From Piscirickettsiaceae bacterium (lineage in GTDB: Bacteria; Pseudomonadota; Gammaproteobacteria; Methylococcales; Cycloclasticaceae), in assembly GCA_002401365.1 (NCBI GenBank), contig NVSW01000055.1, forward strand, positions 1 to 19,304: DNA of 19,304 nt, written 5' to 3'. Made by a program: the position numbers and the translations under genes. Positions 1 through 6,227 of the stretch are shown here, piece by piece; the stretch's first letter is position 1; the number at the start of each line of letters is the position of its first letter. Under the pieces are notes generated by a model that was not told where the DNA came from, ran no database searches, and saw nothing but the letters and a program-made list of their open reading frames with translations.

Positions 1-1
1 G

Positions 2-946
2 AAAGCGATTATCTGCGAAAAATACGGACTCCCCGATGTTCTTCAGCTCAAAGAAGTTGTAAAACCTACTCCAAAGGATAATGAAGTCCTGGTCAAAATA
101 GTTGCAACAACAGTACACGTGGGCGATACAAAGATTAGAGGTTTTAAGCCTGGCATGGGATTTATCCAAGACTTGTTAGTCAAGCCGATGATGCGGATAA
201 TGATTGGCTTTAGGGGGCCTAGAAGAAAAATATTGGGCATGGAGCTATCGGGAGGAATTGAGTCAATAGGCAAAGATGTAACACTGTTTAAGAAAGGTGA
301 GCAAATATTTGCATCTACTGAGATGAAGTTTGGTGCTTATGCTGAGTATATATGTCTGCCAGAAGATGGTGTCTTGGCACTAAAACCAAGCAATATAACG
401 CATGAAGAAGCTGCTCCAGTTCCTAATGGCGGATTGACGGCACTGCTTTTTCTTAGAAAAGCAATGATTCAAAATGGACAAAATGTTCTTATCTAAGGTG
501 CCTCTGGAAGTGTAGGTACTTTTGCTGTGCAACTTGCCAAATACTTTGGAGCAAACGTAACGGGTGTCTGTAGCACGTCGAATATGGACATGGTGAAGTC
601 TTTGGGCGCGGATAAAGTGATTGATTATACGCAAGAGGATTTCACCAAAACTGATGAGACGTATGATCTTATTTTTGATGCGGTAGGAAAACTTATACCT
701 TCATTGTGTAAAAAGTCACTGAAGAAGAATGGCGTTTATCTCAATGTCCTCAGTCTATCCAGTAGCATCAAATTAAACTCTAAAGACCTCATGTTTCTCA
801 AAAAGCTTATTGAGGCCGGAGAACTTAAGAGTGTTATAGATAAACGCTATCCGTTGGAACAGATTGTTGAGGCACACCGTTATGTTGACAAAGGCCACAA
901 AAAAGGAAATGTGGTCATAACCGTGGTATGTAATAAGCAAACCTAA
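2..946 (+). pseudogene. MDR-family NAD(P)-dependent dehydrogenase (quinone oxidoreductase type), broken by an in-frame stop
   Basis: The frame is open from base 2 and starts KAIICEKYG, so the ATG almost certainly straddles the left edge, base 1 being its G. The product is a Zn-independent medium-chain dehydrogenase/reductase (COG0604 type). It has the GroES-like N-terminal half (LGMELSGGIESIGKDV, GAYAEYICLPEDGVLALKP) and the nucleotide-binding motif GASGSVG, and ends in HRYVDKGHKKGNVVITV. Codon 166 (494-496) is TAA, exactly before GASGSVG, where relatives as I recall them carry VLIYGASGSVG. One base change (TAT or TAC to TAA) explains it, and no frameshift is needed. After GVYLNVL the protein seems shorter than relatives I remember, perhaps by an in-frame loss of about 20 residues. 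The gene is rich in AGA, AGG and ATA codons, unlike the housekeeping genes to the right, which suggests transfer. A sequencing error at the stop is possible. Confidence 0.85.
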
Positions 947-966
947 CAATTGCATCCAGCTGACCG
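943..966 (+). other. Left half of an attC-like integron recombination site (relic)
   Basis: The dehydrogenase stop codon lies inside CTAACAA, and the next bases (CCAGCTGACC) align with the left arm of classical 59-base elements as I recall them (TAACAATTC...CAAGCCGAC). A convincing right arm with a GTTRRRY core was not found in the following 80 bases; GCATTGCGTGG near 990 is a poor candidate. This is read as a half site or decayed site. The call is an inference from motif position and similarity. Confidence 0.3.
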
Positions 967-1042
967 TGATCAAGGGCTTTAAAGATGAAGCATTGCGTGG
1001 TGAATGGAAAGATTACAGCACATAACTACCAGAGGAAATAAC

Positions 1043-1303
1043 ATGAAAGATTATAAAGAAGCCCAAAAAAGAACAGATGTTTCTATCGGCGAATCTGTAA
1101 AAATTATTCGTGAACTACAGGCGTTAAGCCAAAACGATTTGTCTTCAATTACCGGCATACCTCAATCAACACTGTCAGCTATTGAACACGATAAAATCAA
1201 CTTAGGTGTTGAAAGAGCGAAAGTGTTAGCTAGAGCGTTGAAATGTCATCCAGCAGTTTTAGTCTTCCCTGGCTGGGATATTAATAATGAGATAGCGGCA
1301 TAA
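1043..1303 (+). CDS. Solitary XRE-family (HigA-like) antitoxin or regulator
   Basis: An 86-residue protein built almost entirely of a helix-turn-helix domain. Residues about 18-75 run from VKIIRELQALSQNDLSSITG through the recognition helix IPQSTLSAIEHDKI to RAKVLARALKCHPAVLVFPG. Small XRE proteins of this shape are usually the DNA-binding antitoxin of a type II module, often cistron 2 behind a RelE or HigB toxin. The frame could extend upstream to an ATG at 1004, but the ATG at 1043 has a strong ribosome binding site (AGAGGA, 1031-1036, 6 nt spacing) and is preferred. No intact toxin gene adjoins it: upstream is the broken dehydrogenase, downstream a degenerate fragment. It may therefore be an orphan antitoxin, possibly still acting as an anti-addiction factor or transcription regulator. 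Its TAA stop lies in an attC-like TAACAA. Confidence 0.85.
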   Translation: MKDYKEAQKRTDVSIGESVKIIRELQALSQNDLSSITGIPQSTLSAIEHDKINLGVERAKVLARALKCHPAVLVFPGWDINNEIAA

Positions 1304-1362
1304 CAAGCAGGTTCAAGTGCGATGTAAAAAAACATCCAGCGCCTTGCCCTAGACGCTATACA
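1301..1362 (+). other. Possible degenerate attC-like site after the antitoxin gene
   Basis: The site begins with the antitoxin stop inside ATAACAAGC and ends near CGCTATAC, one base from a GTTRRRY-type core (GTTATAC). Between them is an imperfect inverted repeat: AGG (1309-1311) with CCT (1348-1350), CAAG (1314-1317) with CTTG (1343-1346), and GATGT (1321-1325) with ACATC (1332-1336), around an A6 loop. Extra unpaired bases lie mostly on the right arm, as attC folded strands often show. Length (about 60 bp) and placement directly on the stop codon fit a cassette end. It could also be a chance hairpin; no integrase gene is in the window. Confidence 0.3.
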
Positions 1363-1364
1363 AC

Positions 1365-1556
1365 TATAACCACTTAATAGAACACCTCTGCTCTAACGGC
1401 CCTTTACCTGTTTTAGCTACGTCCAACATAGCCTCAATTAACTCTCTTTTAGCATCAGGGCTACTTGGCCACACCCCACTTTCATCTAATCGCCCGCGAT
1501 ATTGCCAACGCCATTTTATTGTTACAACCAAAAAAATCCGGCGTATAAATAGCCCC
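1365..1556 (-). pseudogene. Degenerate 3' fragment of a thioredoxin-like gene (second copy)
   Basis: The minus strand encodes QYRGRLDESGVWPSSPDAKR followed by ELIEAMLDVAKTGKGP and CSIKWL, which closely matches the C-terminus of the intact thioredoxin-like protein at 2216-2776. Upstream the similarity continues in another frame (AIYTPDFFGCNNKMAL), so the copy carries a frameshift at the point where the intact protein reads FGYNSQMALQYRGRL. It also lacks about 14 bp near the 3' end. No start codon or N-terminal half with the CxxC motif is present. It is a dead fragment in the same orientation as the intact gene. The rest of the roughly 330-base stretch between the antitoxin and the toxin (to 1633) shows only the attC-like sequence and no other gene. 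Confidence 0.85.
1371..1553. repeat. Direct repeat, copy A (pairs with 2232-2428)
   Basis: The sequence from CACTTAATAGAACACC onward matches 2232-2428 in the same orientation. By eye identity is about 85%, with one 14-bp gap and one single-base indel. The longest perfect run is about 30 bases around 1440-1470. The two copies flank the ParDE-type toxin-antitoxin pair. Confidence 0.8.
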
Positions 1557-1633
1557 ACATTTTTTCACTATAAATTAAGCCATGCTCTTTTGGATTTTTA
1601 AAGGAAATGGTTTTTGTTTATATTCAGCGGATA

Positions 1634-1912
1634 TCACAGACCCCATTTTTTTGATGTATGAAAAACTGCTAAAATTTGGATTTGCCCCTTTTTGATTCTA
1701 TATGGCAAGATATAAGATGTTCCTGATAAAACCAATTCTCGCGTGCCTTCGACCCTACCTTTACGACCCAATTGAGGGTTGTTTTGTAATACTGTTACGC
1801 GTTCTTTGATTTCAGCAAGCAAAGCACGAGATGCATTGGGGTTTTCTTCTGCGATGTATTCAAAGGTTTCCAGTAAGTCCTTACGGGCAGATTCAGCCCA
1901 GACTATTTTCAC
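1634..1912 (-). CDS. parE: ParE/RelE-family toxin
   Basis: A 92-residue RelE/ParE-superfamily toxin. Typical features are the N-terminal VWAESARKDLLETFEYIAEE helix pair, NPQLGRKGRVEGTRELVLSG, and the end strand YRIKKGQIQILAVFHTSKKW. ParE proteins poison DNA gyrase and RelE proteins cleave mRNA at the ribosome; the GRxGRVxGTRELV pattern and the pairing with a ribbon-helix-helix antitoxin favour the ParE side. The start is GTG at 1912, inside a GTGA overlap with the antitoxin stop (1909-1911), so the two are translationally coupled. The pair lies in accessory DNA between two copies of the thioredoxin-like 3' end. The gene is intact and of normal length. The exact target cannot be told from sequence alone. 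Confidence 0.9.
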   Translation of the reverse strand: MKIVWAESARKDLLETFEYIAEENPNASRALLAEIKERVTVLQNNPQLGRKGRVEGTRELVLSGTSYILPYRIKKGQIQILAVFHTSKKWGL

Positions 1913-2166
1913 ACTTTGTTTGTCGTTTTTTGCTCTACCAGTGCTTCTATTTCTTGCATCACTTGATCATGCCCGACTAATTGACCACAATCAGCGGCTT
2001 CTATTCCTTGGGTGATTTTTTCAATCTGCCAAGCATGGGATTCTAAATACTCATTAATAGCTTGGTTTACTAAGTAATTACGTGATCTATCCAATGACCC
2101 TGCTATATGATCAAGTTTGTGTACGGTGCTTGTTTCAGCTCTAACTGTAAATGCTTCCGTGGCCAT
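1909..2166 (-). CDS. parD: CopG/ParD-family ribbon-helix-helix antitoxin
   Basis: An 85-residue protein whose first 45 residues form a ribbon-helix-helix domain: the strand AFTVRAETSTVHKLDHIAGS, then DRSRNYLVNQAINEYLESHA. The C-terminal half (GIEAADCGQLVGHDQVMQEIE) is the typical acidic toxin-wrapping tail. ParD-type antitoxins neutralise the toxin and repress their own operon. The ATG at 2166 follows AAGGAG at 7-8 nt spacing. It is first in a two-gene operon with a 4-bp overlap into the toxin gene. A directly repeated GGTTCA just upstream may be its operator. Confidence 0.9.
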   Translation of the reverse strand: MATEAFTVRAETSTVHKLDHIAGSLDRSRNYLVNQAINEYLESHAWQIEKITQGIEAADCGQLVGHDQVMQEIEALVEQKTTNKV

Positions 2167-2178
2167 AATAAACTCCTT

Positions 2179-2194
2179 GGTTCAGTGTGGTTCA
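2179..2194 (-). promoter_or_regulatory. Candidate autoregulatory operator of the toxin-antitoxin pair
   Basis: Two direct copies of GGTTCA (plus-strand reading) lie at 2179-2184 and 2189-2194, a 10-bp period, immediately upstream of and touching the antitoxin Shine-Dalgarno. Ribbon-helix-helix repressors commonly bind short half sites spaced about one helical turn. A possible -10 (TATGAT, minus strand) lies around 2200-2205 with no clear -35. This is inference from spacing and position. Confidence 0.35.
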
Positions 2195-2215
2195 CTTGTA
2201 ATCATAGCCTATATT

Positions 2216-2776
2216 TCATCTCTCCGCGACCCACTTAATAGAACACCCCATACTTGCAACCTGCTCTTCCGGCCCTTTGCCAGTCTTCGCAACTTCCAAC
2301 ATAGCTACAACTAACTCTCTTTTAGCATCAGGGCTACTTGGCTGCATTCCACTCTCATCCAATCGCCCGCGATATTGCAAAGCCATTTGGCTGTTATAAC
2401 CAAAAAAATCCGGTGTACAAATTGCACCGTAGGCTTTAGCTACTTCTTGTGTGCTATCAATTAAATATGGGAAGTTGAAACGTTTTTCTTTAGCGACAAA
2501 CTGCATGTTCTCGAACGAGTCTTCCGGGTAATCATTTGGGTCGTTCGACATAATCGCAACTACACCTATGCCGTTTTCTTGCAGTACCTTTGCGTCTTCC
2601 ACCAAACGTTGCTGAATAGCTTTTACATAAGGACAATGATTACAGATAAACATTACCAGTAAGCCATTTTTGCCGACGCAATCTTCAAGCGTCCAATGAT
2701 TACTGTCTATGCCTTCGAGCTTGAAATTTGGCGCTGATATACCAGTGTCACAAACAGGCGTATGCAGTAAGGTCAT
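2216..2776 (-). CDS. Thioredoxin-family / AhpC-TSA-like redoxin
   Basis: A 186-residue cytoplasmic redoxin without a signal peptide. It opens with the peroxiredoxin-like N-terminus (GISAPNFKLEGIDSNHWTLED), then LLVMFICNHCPYVKAIQ with the CxxC pair C45 and C48, SNDPNDYPEDSFENM, and the cis-Pro region YGAICTPDFFGYN. The end SMGCSIKWVAER carries a third conserved Cys (C178). This is the widespread bacterial 'thioredoxin family protein' with a CNHCP active site, of no firmly assigned substrate. It starts 9 bp after the ubiB stop, so it is probably the last gene of the hslVU-ubi run. No strong Shine-Dalgarno is seen, which fits coupling to ubiB. Its 3' end is duplicated at 1371-1553. Confidence 0.88.
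   Translation of the reverse strand: MTLLHTPVCDTGISAPNFKLEGIDSNHWTLEDCVGKNGLLVMFICNHCPYVKAIQQRLVEDAKVLQENGIGVVAIMSNDPNDYPEDSFENMQFVAKEKRFNFPYLIDSTQEVAKAYGAICTPDFFGYNSQMALQYRGRLDESGMQPSSPDAKRELVVAMLEVAKTGKGPEEQVASMGCSIKWVAER
2232..2428. repeat. Direct repeat, copy B (pairs with 1371-1553)
   Basis: This is the 3' third of the intact thioredoxin-like gene, repeated about 860 bp to the left as a decayed fragment. Both copies keep CACTTAATAGAACACC at the gene's 3' end, and similarity fades after about 190 bp. Confidence 0.8.
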
Positions 2777-2785
2777 CCAGTAATT

Positions 2786-4432
2786 TTAATCCAGCGCCTT
2801 GAATAGCAACAGACCACCAAACCCGCTTAGCACCCAAGTAACGAGTGGCGCATCGCCTAGCATCCGCGGCGAGAAGCCGTCCAATCCTAAAATAATCGCG
2901 GCTGAAATGAGCATGCTGCCACCACATATCGCCATGATGTTTTTACGGTGGTTTTTTGCCATTTGCAGCTTTATTTCGTCAAGCTGTTTGGACTTCCACT
3001 TAATTTCTAGTTCGCCATTTGCTGCGTCACTCAGAACTTTATAAGCCATTTCTGGCAGTTCTGGCAGCTTCTCAGCCATAATCGGCAAGTGTTCTTTTAA
3101 CTTATTAAACGTGGCTTTCGGGCCAATACGTTTTTTGTACCAATCTTCTAAGTACGGCTTGGCAGTTTGCCATAAGTCCAGATCAGGGTATAACTGGCGA
3201 CCGAGCCCTTCAATATTGAGCAAGGTTTTTTGCAATAATACGAGTTGTGGTTGCACTTCCATATCGAAACGACGCGCCGTTTGAAACAAGCGGAGCAGCA
3301 AATGTCCGTAGGAGATTTCTTTGAGCGGTTTTTCAAATATCGGTTCGCACACCGCACGAATGGCGCTTTCAAATTCGTCTACCCGCGTATGTTTTGGCAC
3401 CCAACCCGATTCAATATGCAATTGCGCTACACGGTAGTAATCACGTTGGAAGAAAGCTAAAAAGTTTTCAGCCAAATAACGTTGGTCTGCAAGGGTGACG
3501 CTGCCCATAATGCCGAAATCCACGGCGAGGTATTGCGCATCGTCCGAGGCAAAAATATTGCCTGGATGCATATCGGCGTGAAAAAAATTATCGCGGAACA
3601 CTTGTGCGAAAAATATCTCCACACCACGTTCGGCAAGTAGTTTCATGTCGATACCCTTGGCTTTTAGTTCATCTATTCTGCCAATCGGTGTGCCGTAAAT
3701 ACGCTCCATGACCATCACGTTTTGGCGTGTGTAGTCCCAATAGACATCGGGTACGTAAAGCTGGTCTGAGCCTTTGAAATTGCGCCGCAATTGTGATGCG
3801 TTGGCCGCTTCTCGCACTAAGTCCAATTCATCGTGAATGGTATGGTCGAATTCTTGCACCACCTCGATAGGTTTCAATCGCTTCGCTTCGCCCCAATACT
3901 TGGTGGCTAATTCTGCCAAGGTGTATAGCAAGGCCACATCAGCGTTGATGGTTTTTTCAATGCTTGGGCGTAAAACTTTCACGACAACATCTTCACCTGT
4001 CAGCAAGGTGGCGGTGTGTACTTGAGCGACCGACGCGGATGCCAACGGACTTTCTGAGAACTCTGAGAACACCTCTTCAATCGATTGTTCTAGTGATTTT
4101 TCGATAATGTCACGCGCTAAATTATCAGCAAATGGCGGCACATTGTCTTGCAATTGAGACAGCTCTTCGCCAATGTCGGGTGGCAACAAATCTTGTCTGG
4201 TCGACAATATTTGTCCAAATTTAACGAAAATAGGGCCTAAATCTTCCAAGGCTTTACGCAGGCGTTCGCCACGTGGGCCTTTTCGTTTGCCCAATAGGTA
4301 ACTGGGTGATAAATACGTTAAGTAACGTAACGGCCTAAATAAATGTAAGTTAAAGACAAATTCATCTAAGCCATATCGCAATAACACGCGCTGAATTTTG
4401 ATAAGCCGAATGGCCGTCGTTAGGTTTATCAC
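2786..4432 (-). CDS. ubiB: UbiB, ABC1/ADCK-family atypical kinase-like protein of ubiquinone synthesis
   Basis: A 548-residue member of the UbiB/COQ8 family, needed for ubiquinone production and thought to act as an ATPase that helps handle lipid intermediates at the inner membrane. The family KxGQ motif is present in FVKFGQILSTRQDLLPPDIG, followed by ASVAQVHTA (the A-rich nucleotide loop), VVVKVLRPS with the conserved Lys, HADMHPGNIF (catalytic loop) and VDFGIMG (metal-binding Asp). Two C-terminal membrane helices (about 497-517 and 525-547) anchor it. Length is normal for the family. The ATG overlaps the ubiJ stop by 4 bp, so the two are translationally coupled. Context (ubiE-ubiJ-ubiB) matches the E. 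coli order. Confidence 0.97.
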   Translation of the reverse strand: MINLTTAIRLIKIQRVLLRYGLDEFVFNLHLFRPLRYLTYLSPSYLLGKRKGPRGERLRKALEDLGPIFVKFGQILSTRQDLLPPDIGEELSQLQDNVPPFADNLARDIIEKSLEQSIEEVFSEFSESPLASASVAQVHTATLLTGEDVVVKVLRPSIEKTINADVALLYTLAELATKYWGEAKRLKPIEVVQEFDHTIHDELDLVREAANASQLRRNFKGSDQLYVPDVYWDYTRQNVMVMERIYGTPIGRIDELKAKGIDMKLLAERGVEIFFAQVFRDNFFHADMHPGNIFASDDAQYLAVDFGIMGSVTLADQRYLAENFLAFFQRDYYRVAQLHIESGWVPKHTRVDEFESAIRAVCEPIFEKPLKEISYGHLLLRLFQTARRFDMEVQPQLVLLQKTLLNIEGLGRQLYPDLDLWQTAKPYLEDWYKKRIGPKATFNKLKEHLPIMAEKLPELPEMAYKVLSDAANGELEIKWKSKQLDEIKLQMAKNHRKNIMAICGGSMLISAAIILGLDGFSPRMLGDAPLVTWVLSGFGGLLLFKALD

Positions 4433-5073
4433 ATTTTTCCCTTCGTTGGCTCGTTCGCTAATGTCTTATTTTTCTCGAGTAACCGCTGAATTTTTGCTTC
4501 CAGTCTATCGGTAGACAAGCGCAAGTCATCCACGTTTTTCTTAAATTTGTTTACTTCAAACTTAGACGGCAACATGCGTTCTTCTTCTTGAAAATACTCA
4601 GACACGTTCATCGCATTTGTTTTAGTTGTTTTTTGCATCCAGCCTGATAAGTCACTAACAAAATTGCCCAGTTGATTGGCCACCACATCGCCGGTGAGTT
4701 TAGACAGTGGCTCTTCCCAATCCACTTCTATATTTTTTAAGAATTTTTGAAACTGCGTCCCCAATTCCATATCGCCTTCTATGCTCACATCACCTGCAAA
4801 CAAGCTAGATGTTGATGACGCCTGCAAGCCCATCATTACCAGCGACAAAGGCGAGCCCGTGATGGTGGTATCCGCTGGTTCTGATAATTCATCACATATA
4901 TCTAGGCCGTCCTGCGTGATGATTAAAAATAACGCCACATCCAGCGGTGAAAAATTTAACGCCACCACTTTGCCATGCATTTTTGCCAGTTGCTTGGGTG
5001 CTTCTGGATCGTAATCTAAATAGCGGTTAATGGCTATTTGTAATGGTTTTATAAAAGGCGCTATCAGTGACAT
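4429..5073 (-). CDS. ubiJ: UbiJ, SCP2-domain ubiquinone biosynthesis accessory factor
   Basis: A 214-residue protein with an N-terminal SCP2 (sterol carrier)-like lipid-binding domain (about 15-120, including KVVALNFSPLDVALFLIIT and GDVSIEGDMELGTQFQKFL) and a C-terminal alpha-helical, charged tail (NKFKKNVDDLRLSTDRLEAK) that may form a coiled coil. UbiJ is a scaffold or lipid carrier of the soluble Ubi complex that hydroxylates and methylates ubiquinone precursors, with UbiK. It lies 6 bp downstream of ubiE and overlaps ubiB by 4 bp, the standard proteobacterial order, which supports the name although sequence conservation in this family is low. Confidence 0.93.
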   Translation of the reverse strand: MSLIAPFIKPLQIAINRYLDYDPEAPKQLAKMHGKVVALNFSPLDVALFLIITQDGLDICDELSEPADTTITGSPLSLVMMGLQASSTSSLFAGDVSIEGDMELGTQFQKFLKNIEVDWEEPLSKLTGDVVANQLGNFVSDLSGWMQKTTKTNAMNVSEYFQEEERMLPSKFEVNKFKKNVDDLRLSTDRLEAKIQRLLEKNKTLANEPTKGKM

Positions 5074-5079
5074 CTAAAC

Positions 5080-5829
5080 TTACAGCTTGTAACCCGTGTG
5101 CACAGCAACAATCCCACCGGTTAAATTATTCACTTGGCAGCGTTCAAAACCGGCGTCTTCCATCATTCCTTTTAAAGTTTCTTGGTCTGGATGCATGCGA
5201 ATGGATTCAGCCAAATATTGGTAGCTTTCACCGTCTTTAGCGATCAGCTCGCCGATTTTTGGCAATAATTTAAATGAATAGATGTCATAAATTTTATCTA
5301 AAATCGGATTGGTTGGTTTTGAAAACTCAAGAATCAACAAACGGCCGCCAGGCTTTAGCACATCGTACATTGAGCGTAAGGCAGCATCTTTGTCAGTGAC
5401 ATTTCGTAAGCCAAAACCAATACACACACGATCAAATTGATTTGATGAATACGGCAAGTTCTCGGCATTCGCAAGGTTATAGGTGATGTTGTTGATATGC
5501 CCTTTATCTATCATTCGGTCACGGCCAACTCGGAGCATCGCTTCGTTAATATCGGCCAATACCACTTTTCCTTTTGGACCTACACGTTTCGCAAATAAAG
5601 CCGCCAAATCACCCGTGCCACCCGCCAAATCCAACACCAAATGGCCTGGGCGGACATTCGCAATTTCTACCGTAAAACGTTTCCATAGCCGGTGAACACC
5701 CATCGACATTAAGTCATTCATGATGTCGTACGTCGGCGCAACCGAATCAAACACTTCGCGGACCTTACCCACCTTTTTATCCACCAGAACGTCTTTATAA
5801 CCGAAATGTGTTGTTGCTTTATCTACCAT
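5080..5829 (-). CDS. ubiE: UbiE, demethylmenaquinone/2-methoxy-6-polyprenyl-1,4-benzoquinol C-methyltransferase
   Basis: A 249-residue SAM-dependent C-methyltransferase of ubiquinone (and menaquinone, if made) synthesis. It shows the UbiE signature YDIMNDLMSMGVHRLWKR, SAM motif I VLDLAGGTGDLAALFAKR, the second family signature RVCIGFGLRNVTDKDAAL, LKPGGRLLILEFSKP, and the C-terminal GGIVAVHTGYKL. Length and all motifs are normal. The ATG at 5829 is preceded by AAGAAGG at about 6 nt, a strong ribosome binding site, so it can be initiated independently of the DUF971 gene 33 bp upstream. Confidence 0.98.
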   Translation of the reverse strand: MVDKATTHFGYKDVLVDKKVGKVREVFDSVAPTYDIMNDLMSMGVHRLWKRFTVEIANVRPGHLVLDLAGGTGDLAALFAKRVGPKGKVVLADINEAMLRVGRDRMIDKGHINNITYNLANAENLPYSSNQFDRVCIGFGLRNVTDKDAALRSMYDVLKPGGRLLILEFSKPTNPILDKIYDIYSFKLLPKIGELIAKDGESYQYLAESIRMHPDQETLKGMMEDAGFERCQVNNLTGGIVAVHTGYKL

Positions 5830-5862
5830 ATCAACCTTCTTACTTTTTGTTTACGGCTTAGA

Positions 5863-6219
5863 CTAATTAAGCGTGCGCTTATGACCTGCTTCTTCAAGCC
5901 TCGCTAAATAATTTTGCCAATTTTTATCTTTATTCTCAGCCAATTCAAGCAAAAAATTCCAAGCGTATAAGCCTGTGTCGTGTCCATCACTAAACACCAA
6001 GCGCACAGCATAATTACCTACCGGCTCTATCGCGGTGATGTTGACGTTTTCTTTATTTAATTGCAATACTTCTTGCCCTGGGCCGTGCCCACGTACCTCT
6101 GCCGATGGCGAGTGCACACGCAAGTACTCACAGCTCAAGTCAATGGTTTGGCCATCGTCAAAACTTAGGGATAGAACCCTGCTTTTTTGATCTAGTGATA
6201 AATCTGTTATTGCTACCAT
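5863..6219 (-). CDS. DUF971 protein (gamma-butyrobetaine hydroxylase-like N-terminal domain)
   Basis: A 118-residue stand-alone DUF971/GBBH-like N-terminal domain. Visible family features are LSLSFDDGQTIDLSCEYLRV with HSPSAEVRGHGPGQ, then IEPVGNYAVRLVFSDGHDTG and LYAWNFLLELAEN. In eukaryotic carnitine-synthesis enzymes this domain sits in front of the dioxygenase; in bacteria the free-standing form is of unknown function and has been linked to Fe-S handling only by homology. It starts 8 bp after hslU, and an hslU-DUF971 neighbourhood is common in gammaproteobacteria. The usual extra metal-binding Cys residues are not obvious here: the only Cys is in LSCEYLR. Confidence 0.92.
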   Translation of the reverse strand: MVAITDLSLDQKSRVLSLSFDDGQTIDLSCEYLRVHSPSAEVRGHGPGQEVLQLNKENVNITAIEPVGNYAVRLVFSDGHDTGLYAWNFLLELAENKDKNWQNYLARLEEAGHKRTLN

Positions 6220-6227
6220 TTTTTTAC

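Noticed and set aside
962..1023. Possible remnant of a RelE/YafQ-type toxin C-terminus (KGFKDEALRGEWKDYS) directly before the antitoxin gene
   Set aside because: It resembles a KDHALxGxWKDYR block known in YafQ-like toxins, but only about 16 residues match, no start or catalytic residues are present, and the same stretch overlaps the attC-like reading. Too short to call.
1334..1346. 13-base identity with the 3' end of ubiB (2789-2801)
   Set aside because: It could suggest a rearranged copy of the ubiB end next to the thioredoxin fragment, but order is not collinear with the other repeat and a 13-mer match in 19 kb on a shared CCAGCGCC-type sequence is weak alone.
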